Shown: positions 23,386 to 28,440 of the stretch, piece by piece
Position numbering within the stretch: the first letter of the stretch is position 1
Layout of the letters: the number at the start of each line of letters is the position of its first letter
NCBI GenBank assembly: GCA_964440405.1
Contig: CAYTSB010000006.1
Location: 1 to 28,440, forward strand
DNA: 28,440 bases
Reading direction: 5' to 3'
DNA from: DAOSVX01 sp964440405
Lineage (GTDB): Bacteria; Bacillota_I; Bacilli_A; RF39; UBA660
The notes under the pieces: generated by a model
The model's database searches: none
What the model was told of the DNA's origin: nothing
Seen by the model: only the letters and a program-made list of their open reading frames with translations
Made by a program: the position numbers and the translations under genes

Positions 23386-24588
23386 ATGAATAAAATAAAG
23401 TGCCCAAAATGTGAAGAATTAATTAATGAAAAGTCTGATTTTTGCGAAAGTTGTGGTGCCGAAATTAAAAAGTTAGAAACTAAATCAGTTAAAGAAATAT
23501 CAACTATTCATCAAAAAACTCCAAAATCTATATCCCCTATTGTCACTTCAGTTATTACTTTTTTAATTTGTTTAGTTGCTTTTGGCTTATTTTATAAATT
23601 CTATTTAAGCAATTTAGTAATTGAAAAAACTCGATTAGAGAAAAATGTAACTGTTACCGATGTGGGTATAGCTGATGCAGTTGAAAAAATATATGATTCT
23701 GTTGTCATTGTAAATTCTTACTATAACAATAATTTAGCATCTGCTGGTAGTGGATTTGTTTACAAAACCGATGATAAATATGCTTATATTTTAACTAATT
23801 ATCATGTCATTAGTAATGCTACTGGCGTTAAGGTAACATTTACTAATGATGAAACTTATGAGGTTGATATTATTGGATCAGATGAATACACTGATATTGC
23901 TGTTTTGAAAATAGATAAAGATAAGATTATTGCAGTTGCTGAAATTGGTAATGATAAAGACTTGCGAGTTGGCGATACTACTTTTGCTGTTGGTACTCCC
24001 GTTGATACAAAAATGTATTCTTGGACGGTCACAAGAGGAATATTATCAGGTAAAAATCGGCTAATTGAAATTAGCTTAAATAATTCTAAAAGCAGTTATG
24101 TTATGGAGGTGTTGCAAACTGACACTGCAATTAATTCTGGTAACAGTGGTGGTCCATTATGTAATTCTAATGGCGAAGTCGTTGGCATTACTAATATGAA
24201 ACTGGCAAGTACCTCTATTGAAGGGATTGGTTTTGCAATTCCAATTGACCTAGCTATCACATATGCCAATATACTAATTAACAAAGGAATTATAACTAGA
24301 CCTTATATTGGAGTGGCAATCAGAGATTATTCAAGTTCAGCCTTCGCTACTACTAGTGAAGCCATAATTATTGAAGAAATTGAAAATAACAGTCCTGCTA
24401 GCAAAGCCGGTCTAAAAGTTGGCGACAAAATATTAAAGGTTAATAATATTAAAGTAACTAGTGGTGCCTACTTTAAATATGAACTATATAAAAATAGTCC
24501 CGGTGATAAAATAACTATTACTTATGAAAGAGATAACAAAGAAAACACAACAACTGTTACCTTGGGAACATATAGTGATAATGCTTAA
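23386..24588 (+). CDS. htrA: HtrA/DegP-like serine protease with N-terminal zinc ribbon
   Basis: A 400-aa membrane-anchored serine protease for envelope protein quality control. In order: a zinc ribbon CPKC...CESC (C6, C9, C20, C23), one transmembrane helix (about 51-73), and a trypsin-like domain with the catalytic triad His140 (TNYHVI), Asp170 (YTDIAVLKI) and Ser254 (GNSGGPL). A single PDZ domain follows (from about 303; NNSPASKAGLKVGDKILKVNN). The zinc ribbon would be cytoplasmic and the protease outside. The ATG follows AAAGGAGAT. The upstream 11-bp repeats suggest secretion-stress control, and a terminator follows directly, so this is a single-gene unit. The triad is complete, so it should be active. 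Confidence 0.95.
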   Translation: MNKIKCPKCEELINEKSDFCESCGAEIKKLETKSVKEISTIHQKTPKSISPIVTSVITFLICLVAFGLFYKFYLSNLVIEKTRLEKNVTVTDVGIADAVEKIYDSVVIVNSYYNNNLASAGSGFVYKTDDKYAYILTNYHVISNATGVKVTFTNDETYEVDIIGSDEYTDIAVLKIDKDKIIAVAEIGNDKDLRVGDTTFAVGTPVDTKMYSWTVTRGILSGKNRLIEISLNNSKSSYVMEVLQTDTAINSGNSGGPLCNSNGEVVGITNMKLASTSIEGIGFAIPIDLAITYANILINKGIITRPYIGVAIRDYSSSAFATTSEAIIIEEIENNSPASKAGLKVGDKILKVNNIKVTSGAYFKYELYKNSPGDKITITYERDNKENTTTVTLGTYSDNA

Positions 24589-24608
24589 AACTCAGAAATG
24601 AGTTTTTT
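24587..24608. terminator. Bidirectional terminator between htrA and the DNA glycosylase gene
   Basis: AAAACTCA, a GAAA loop and TGAGTTTT form an eight-pair stem followed by further T on the plus strand. On the minus strand it reads ACTCA, TTTC, TGAGTTTT. It serves two convergent genes. Confidence 0.75.
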
Positions 24609-25092
24609 ATTTTAAACAATCTTTAATAATTTGATATTCCTGTACCAAATTAGCAATACTTTTCATAGCATTAGCACTTGAAGGGCTTGCTAAATAAATA
24701 CAAGGTAATTTAATTTTATTGCTTAAGTATTTTTGATAAGTTTGAAAAGACTTTTTTCCAGTACAAAAAATTATTTTTATCTCACTTTTTTTAATTATTT
24801 CTTCAATATCATTAACTTTAATATTTTTAATACTCTCATCTTTAGAATTATTAATATCACAAGAATAGATAACATCCCACAAAGCAATTTTATTTGCTAA
24901 AAGAAAGTTTATTTTATCTTCAGTACAATTAAAACTAGTATTAAATAAAATACTAAATATTTGCCAAAAACGATTAGATTTATTGGCATAGTAAAAATTT
25001 TCTTTTCTAGAAATTACGCTAGGCAAACTACCTAAAATTAGTACTTTTGAATCATTACTATAAACTGGATTAATATTATGCTTTACATGCAT
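24607..25092 (-). CDS. DNA-deoxyinosine/uracil glycosylase (hypoxanthine-DNA glycosylase family)
   Basis: A 161-aa protein of the uracil-DNA glycosylase superfamily, closest to the family annotated as DNA-deoxyinosine glycosylase (TIGR04274). The hallmark ILGSLPSVISRKENFYYANKSNRFW (18-43) holds the GSxPS motif and the conserved Asn40 followed by RFW; ALWDVIYSC and the C-terminal ASPSSANA correspond to the second binding loop. These enzymes remove deaminated bases from DNA, starting base excision repair. The ATG at 25092 has a modest AGAGATG ribosome site, and a TATAAT with TG upstream lies 24 bases before it. Exact base specificity is inferred from family resemblance. Confidence 0.87.
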   Translation of the reverse strand: MHVKHNINPVYSNDSKVLILGSLPSVISRKENFYYANKSNRFWQIFSILFNTSFNCTEDKINFLLANKIALWDVIYSCDINNSKDESIKNIKVNDIEEIIKKSEIKIIFCTGKKSFQTYQKYLSNKIKLPCIYLASPSSANAMKSIANLVQEYQIIKDCLK

Positions 25093-25115
25093 TTAAAATC
25101 ATCTCTTTAAAATTT

Positions 25116-25121
25116 ATTATA
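25116..25121 (-). promoter_or_regulatory. Extended -10 promoter of the DNA glycosylase gene
   Basis: Minus-strand TATAAT preceded by TGC, downstream of the terminator at 25150-25190. It gives the gene a promoter independent of the candidate small RNA. Confidence 0.55.
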
Positions 25122-25149
25122 GCATTTAAAAAGAAAAAAACAGCAAGAA

Positions 25150-25190
25150 AAAACGACTACATAAGAATAATCGTTATGGAATCGTCTTCC
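25150..25190 (-). terminator. Intrinsic terminator of the candidate small RNA
   Basis: On the minus strand ACGATT-C-CAUAA and UUAUG-U-AGUCGU pair with one internal mismatch around a nine-base loop, followed by six T. No coding region ends here, so it should end a non-coding transcript or act as an attenuator for the gene downstream. Confidence 0.65.
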
Positions 25191-25510
25191 TTTACCAGCT
25201 ATTTATTCCTTTTAAATAAATAATTGTAAGTTTTAACTAGTTCAATTACGGCAATTTTACTTAATTGGTTGATTTATATACATATTTGCATAAAATCTAG
25301 AAATAAAATATATAAGCCAGTTAAGTTCAGCACCAACTATAAAAGGTAGTGAGGTTTGTAATCGTTTACATATTTATGAGTTTTCTTTCTCATGCCATTT
25401 GTTTAAAATGGTTGCCTAAAATTATGTAAAACATCTCAGTAACTAGTACATTAAAAGCTACGATAATATATTTTTTTAAAATATATATTATGTAACTCTT
25501 TTATTTTGGC
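25150..25510 (-). ncRNA. Candidate 360-nt small RNA or long structured leader
   Basis: The 514-base gap between the sortase and glycosylase genes contains no credible gene: the longest ATG frames I find (14 and 18 codons) lack ribosome sites. It is bounded by a near-consensus promoter and a terminator on the minus strand. Local hairpins include an ATAATATAT/ATATATTAT stem near 25450-25490, CCATTT/AAATGG near 25390-25412 and ATGAG/CTCAT just after it. The sequence UUACAUAA occurs twice in the first half and is complementary to the UUAUGUAG arm of the terminator, so an alternative fold is possible. It does not match RNase P RNA, tmRNA or a T-box by eye. Confidence 0.42.
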
Positions 25511-25516
25511 ACTTTA

Positions 25517-25545
25517 AATATATCAACATTTTTGATATTTGTCAA
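25517..25545 (-). promoter_or_regulatory. Near-consensus promoter of the candidate small RNA
   Basis: Minus-strand TTGACA (complement of 25540-25545), 17-base spacer and TATATT (complement of 25517-25522). It is one of the strongest promoters in the window and has no gene downstream for over 400 bases. Confidence 0.75.
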
Positions 25546-25560
25546 CATTTTTTTGACAAA
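25520..25560. repeat. Two adjacent operator-like inverted repeats over a promoter
   Basis: ATATCAA-N5-TTGATAT (25520-25538) and TTTGTCAA-N7-TTGACAAA (25538-25560) are perfect palindromes that share one base and contain the common sequence TCAACATTTTT. They cover the -35 and -10 of the minus-strand promoter, the position of a repressor operator. Confidence 0.65.
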
Positions 25561-25606
25561 TTTTGACATTTTTTTTAATTTCAAAAAAAATGTAGTGTTT
25601 AGTTAC

Positions 25607-26431
25607 TTATTTTGTAGTTTTTTTAACAAGTTTGGCATGCATTACAACCTTTTCAGTTTTGTTATAGCAAGTTGATAAAGTTAATATTTTATCACTGCTG
25701 TTTAAATCAACATTAAATCTATAAACACTTCTGTTTTTTAACTCATCTAATAAGACTTGATATTTTTCATCGCTAGAAAAATTTGATTGAATATAATCAT
25801 TAGTGGTTTTAATATGATAAACACTAAACACTTGCCATAAAGTATTTTCTTTTGCAGTAGACATTTTAATAACATAATTATCTGGATTTTTATACCAATT
25901 GCTTTTAATAATATTTTTTAAAGATCCAAACATAGTTTCATCAGTTCTACCATGAGCATAAATAATTGTGTTTTTATCTAAATTATCAATATCGTTGCGA
26001 TAATCCAGAAATACCCATCCAGCTTGATTATAAGATCTATCAAAGGAATGATTTAAATAATAAGAGTTATTTGTTGTCTGAACAAAAGGGTAATTTATAT
26101 TAGTACCATTTACTTGGATCCATCCTTTAACTTCCTTATTAATTTTTTTTAATTTACTAAAATCAACATCTATTAAATTCATTTTTATATAATTCCAATA
26201 AGGATTATCCTGATCTATTGGCGGATTAACATTCTCAGTATTTTCATTATCTTCGATTTCTTTTATTACGATAGAATTATCAATATTACTAATTTCTTTT
26301 TTAATCTTATTCGAATCTATTTTCCATTGCACTATATTAACTGTTGATATAGTTAAAGCAGTAAAACATATTACAAATAGTAATAGCACAAAAAGATTTT
26401 TCCATTTAATTTTTAATTTCTTTTTTTTCAT
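25607..26431 (-). CDS. srtB: Class B sortase
   Basis: A 274-aa transpeptidase-type sortase: N-terminal basic segment and membrane anchor (about 13-35), then the sortase core with KEVKGWIQVNGTNINYPFVQ, catalytic His160 in YAHGRTDETMFGSL, and catalytic Cys255 in TLSTCYN. The class B fit comes from the YAHG and LSTC contexts and the MHAKLVKK ending. The position usually held by the catalytic Arg reads Lys261. No LPXTG-like substrate gene is in the window. The ATG has no ribosome site: a perfect TATAAT ends six bases before it, so the message would begin at or next to the ATG (leaderless). No alternative in-frame start with a ribosome site keeps the membrane anchor. Confidence 0.92.
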   Translation of the reverse strand: MKKKKLKIKWKNLFVLLLFVICFTALTISTVNIVQWKIDSNKIKKEISNIDNSIVIKEIEDNENTENVNPPIDQDNPYWNYIKMNLIDVDFSKLKKINKEVKGWIQVNGTNINYPFVQTTNNSYYLNHSFDRSYNQAGWVFLDYRNDIDNLDKNTIIYAHGRTDETMFGSLKNIIKSNWYKNPDNYVIKMSTAKENTLWQVFSVYHIKTTNDYIQSNFSSDEKYQVLLDELKNRSVYRFNVDLNSSDKILTLSTCYNKTEKVVMHAKLVKKTTK

Positions 26432-26437
26432 ATAAAA

Positions 26438-26443
26438 ATTATA
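26438..26443 (-). promoter_or_regulatory. Extended -10 of a leaderless sortase transcript
   Basis: Minus-strand TATAAT preceded by TGT; only six bases separate it from the sortase ATG. A TTTACA lies 19 bases upstream. Confidence 0.6.
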
Positions 26444-26564
26444 ACATAATCAAAATAATAAATGTAAATCAAGAGTGCGTTTTTTCTTTATTGCTTATGT
26501 GTTCCAGTCTTAAGTTTTTATTTAAAGCATCAATTTTTAAGTTATTTTTAATAGAAAACTACAT

Positions 26565-26705
26565 AAAAAAAGAACTTCACTATCTCGCAAAGCCTTCATT
26601 TATAAGGGGCTCAATTATGAGTTCGGATTTACATAATGGAGCAAACGAAGTAGTTATTTACAACTTTTACTCAATACACGAATTGATACATAAATATCAA
26701 TCACT
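26565..26705 (-). ncRNA. Possible 140-nt structured RNA upstream of the sortase gene
   Basis: The 411-base stretch between the sortase gene and the 445-aa gene holds no convincing protein. On the minus strand an extended -10 (TGC TATACT, complement of 26712-26717) is followed by several small hairpins (TGATA/TATCA, CAAT/ATTG, AGTT/AACT, CTCA/TGAG). A weak terminator-like GAA-GG-CTT/AAGTTC with seven T follows near 26565-26597. It could be a small RNA or an upstream leader of the sortase gene. The rest of the stretch shows nothing I can name. Confidence 0.28.
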
Positions 26706-26811
26706 ATAATTAGTATAGCATATATTTTTAAAAAATTCACAAAATGTGTAAATTATTCAGAGTAAATTCTATCAAATTATTTGAATTTTATTAAAATAAG
26801 AAAAAATATGA

Positions 26812-26817
26812 TATAAT
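26812..26817 (+). promoter_or_regulatory. -10 element for the 445-aa gene
   Basis: A perfect TATAAT 26 bases before the ATG. No good -35 is seen at 16-18 bases. Confidence 0.5.
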
Positions 26818-26842
26818 TATTATAAAAATAGGACGTGAAATA

Positions 26843-28180
26843 ATGTTAAAAAAAGATATATTAGATTTAATAAATAATTTTGAAATGGAAACCTGGAAAT
26901 ATAATAGTACTGATAAATTGGGTAATGATATGCAACATATTTTTTCTATTGAAAAAGAAATTACAAATGTAAATGAATTTGATTTAAAAACAATATATGA
27001 TAAATTAATTTCTATGATGGAAATTATAAGATTTAAGTATGGATTTGAAAGTATTATTATTAGCAAACCGGAACTTGAAAGTTTAAAGAAAACTATTGAT
27101 GATATTTCCTTAAATAGTGGTGATACTATTAATCAATATAATTATATTTCAACTATGTATAATAATTTTATAAGTAAGAACAAAAATATGAATTTTATAG
27201 AAAATAAATATTTTGATGTTCAAGGCAAAGAAGGATTATATTTAGCGATTGAATCTTTAAAATCATTAATTACTAATGATCAATATAGACAATTATTAAA
27301 TAATAATCAAATTAATGAGATCCTTACCGATTGTATTAAATTAAATAATGGTATTACAAGTATTAGAACTATTGAGTTAAAATATAAAGAAATCATAAAG
27401 AATATTTGGGAGCATTCGTTATCAAATTCAATATATGAAAACGGAAAATTTAGAATGCTATTTTCAAATATTTCTGGTGGCTCTTTAAGAGAAACTGCAA
27501 ATTTGCTGATTAATAGACCAGACCAATCATCTTGTAGTATGATAAGTTCTGATTTTATTGCAATTTATGGATCTGATACAAGAAAAATTGGTTTTATATA
27601 TCCAAATAATTCTGAGGTTATTATGACAAGTGCATATGATTTAGGATCTAATGTTTTTGGCACTGGCTCAGTTAATCGTGAAAAAGGAACACTTCTTGCT
27701 ACCCCAGAAGTGTTAGAAAAGATTGGCAAAGTAAGAGCAACAAATAAAGGTGAAGATTTATATTCATCTAGTTGTTACAATGAAATACTTGTTAATGCTA
27801 AACCATGTGGAATAGTAGTTATTGGTTTAGGTGAAAAAGATTTAAATATTGATTATCAAGAAGCTCAAATGCTTTCTTTAGAAATGAATTTGCCAATATA
27901 TTATATAGATACTATGCAATATAAAGATAAATTATCTGATGCAGAAAAAAATTATATTGCATTTCATTCAATAGTGTCATATTTAGGTATTACTACAAAT
28001 GACCTATTACAACAAGATAGTGATTATAGCAATATATATAGATTAATTAATGCTCATAAAGAACAAATTTCCAATGCTTTCTTAGCTCTCAAAAGAAGTG
28101 GGAATTTAAATAAGGATAATATGTGTCAATTAATGAGTAATATAGTAGATATTTCTAAGACTAATGGTAAAAGCAAGTAA
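26843..28180 (+). CDS. Unrecognised 445-aa soluble protein
   Basis: I cannot name this family. The N-terminal half is helical and rich in Asn, Ile and Lys (coiled-coil-like, residues 1-200). The C-terminal half looks like a compact alpha/beta domain: MISSDFIAIYGSD, KIGFIYPNNSEVIMTSAYDLGSN, LLATPEVLEKIGKVRA, SSCYNEILV, GIVVIGLGEKDLNIDYQEAQMLS and LPIYYIDTMQY. The dense run of Cys, Tyr, Asn and Glu in SSCYNEI is a plausible active site. No signal peptide or membrane helix is seen. The ribosome site is AGGACGTG. The gene is visibly more AT-rich, with many AGA and ATA codons, than the housekeeping genes here, which may indicate later acquisition. It is followed 71 bases later by another gene on the same strand. 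Confidence 0.82.
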   Translation: MLKKDILDLINNFEMETWKYNSTDKLGNDMQHIFSIEKEITNVNEFDLKTIYDKLISMMEIIRFKYGFESIIISKPELESLKKTIDDISLNSGDTINQYNYISTMYNNFISKNKNMNFIENKYFDVQGKEGLYLAIESLKSLITNDQYRQLLNNNQINEILTDCIKLNNGITSIRTIELKYKEIIKNIWEHSLSNSIYENGKFRMLFSNISGGSLRETANLLINRPDQSSCSMISSDFIAIYGSDTRKIGFIYPNNSEVIMTSAYDLGSNVFGTGSVNREKGTLLATPEVLEKIGKVRATNKGEDLYSSSCYNEILVNAKPCGIVVIGLGEKDLNIDYQEAQMLSLEMNLPIYYIDTMQYKDKLSDAEKNYIAFHSIVSYLGITTNDLLQQDSDYSNIYRLINAHKEQISNAFLALKRSGNLNKDNMCQLMSNIVDISKTNGKSK

Positions 28181-28251
28181 TAAGTTTATTTAATATAAGT
28201 ATATTTAAAATATATTTTTATGTTATACTTTTATAGTAAGGTGGTAAGAAT

Positions 28252-28440
28252 ATGAATAAAAAAGAAAAAATTTTAGAGGTATTAAAAAATATATATGATA
28301 ATACTTCATTTATTAGTGATGAAGAGATAAACCAAATTATTACATTATGTGATAGACAATTAGAAAAAGATAAATTAAATTATCATATTAGACGAGATTC
28401 TAATAATTATACTATAACTGAAGAAATTAGAATATTAAAA
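28252..28440 (+). CDS. Partial unrecognised gene running off the window
   Basis: An open frame from an ATG with a good AAGGTGG ribosome site continues for 63 codons to the window edge without a stop. The visible part is charged and helical (MNKKEKILEVLKNIYDNTSF, then DEEINQIITLCDRQLEKDKL and a segment with HIRRDSNNYTITEEI). No family is recognised. A TATACT at 28224-28229 may be its -10. It could share a functional unit with the 445-aa gene. Confidence 0.6.
   Translation, partial: MNKKEKILEVLKNIYDNTSFISDEEINQIITLCDRQLEKDKLNYHIRRDSNNYTITEEIRILK

Noticed and set aside
25321..25345. A GTTGGTGCTGAAC-like stretch on the minus strand, considered as a T-box core
   Set aside because: It lacks the GTGGTAC centre and is over 100 bases from the terminator, unlike the clear T-box at metG.
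26571..26660. A stretch with GAGTTCGGATT considered as a tRNA T-arm
   Set aside because: No acceptor or anticodon stems can be formed around it and no CCA-compatible end is present.
26491..26709. A 72-codon plus-strand open frame upstream of the 445-aa gene
   Set aside because: No ribosome site, no promoter, and a composition without domain or helix pattern. The minus-strand hairpins explain the region at least as well.

Overview
The window is about 28.4 kb of very AT-rich, densely packed bacterial DNA using the standard code: TGG encodes Trp, and TGA is used as a stop (for example in the ATGA overlaps at 11645-11648 and 21205-21208). Strong AGGAGG-type ribosome sites, sigma-A-like promoters, a T-box riboswitch, an LTA-synthase-family enzyme, a class B sortase and an HtrA with an N-terminal zinc ribbon point to a low-GC Gram-positive with a cell envelope. 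An uncultured Bacilli or Mollicutes-related gut lineage (RF39- or Erysipelotrichia-like) would fit, but this is an inference from style and gene content. A run of exactly 100 N (13880-13979) marks a scaffold join, so the two sides need not be truly adjacent.

Layout: (1) 69-2446, minus: metG behind a T-box leader, then a DUF1003 membrane protein. A 29-residue membrane peptide lies on the plus strand at 2533. (2) 2688-4826, minus: tex. (3) 4874-9976, minus: a compact five-gene operon from one promoter. In transcription order it encodes an unrecognised 312-aa protein, a membrane-anchored McrB-like AAA+ ATPase, a DUF2357 (McrC-related) protein, a single-pass membrane protein with about nine Asp-rich calcium-binding-type repeats, and a 79-aa protein. 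This is the best candidate for an undescribed system: it looks like an McrBC-type NTPase and partner rebuilt as an envelope-spanning machine without a visible nuclease. (4) 10074-13623, minus: a radical-SAM DNA-repair-type protein, its TIGR03915/DUF4130 partner and a divergent groEL without groES, all translationally coupled. A 38-aa basic peptide is divergent on the plus strand. (5) After the gap, minus: an orphan 309-aa protein, then lemA and a DUF2207 protein with a terminator-like hairpin between them. (6) 17412-19360, minus: a short-chain dehydrogenase coupled to a PLP-dependent methionine-gamma-lyase-family enzyme. (7) 19482-20579, plus: a GT2-TPR glycosyltransferase, convergent with an LTA-synthase-family enzyme and a coupled membrane-anchored protein. 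(8) 23386-24588, plus: HtrA behind three 11-bp direct repeats, then a deoxyinosine/uracil-type DNA glycosylase on the minus strand. (9) 25093-25606: no gene, but a near-consensus promoter with two operator-like inverted repeats and a terminator that together define a candidate small RNA. (10) 25607-26431, minus: class B sortase with an apparently leaderless start, followed by another gene-free stretch. (11) 26843 to the end, plus: an unrecognised 445-aa protein and the start of another gene.

Several genes form an envelope theme: LTA synthase, sortase, HtrA, LemA/DUF2207, GT2 and the operon at 4.9-10 kb. Others form a DNA and translation maintenance theme: metG, tex, the radical-SAM pair and the DNA glycosylase. 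Regulation visible in the sequence includes a Met T-box, intrinsic terminators that often overlap stop codons, coupled TAATG/ATGA junctions, and a candidate secretion-stress operator upstream of htrA.
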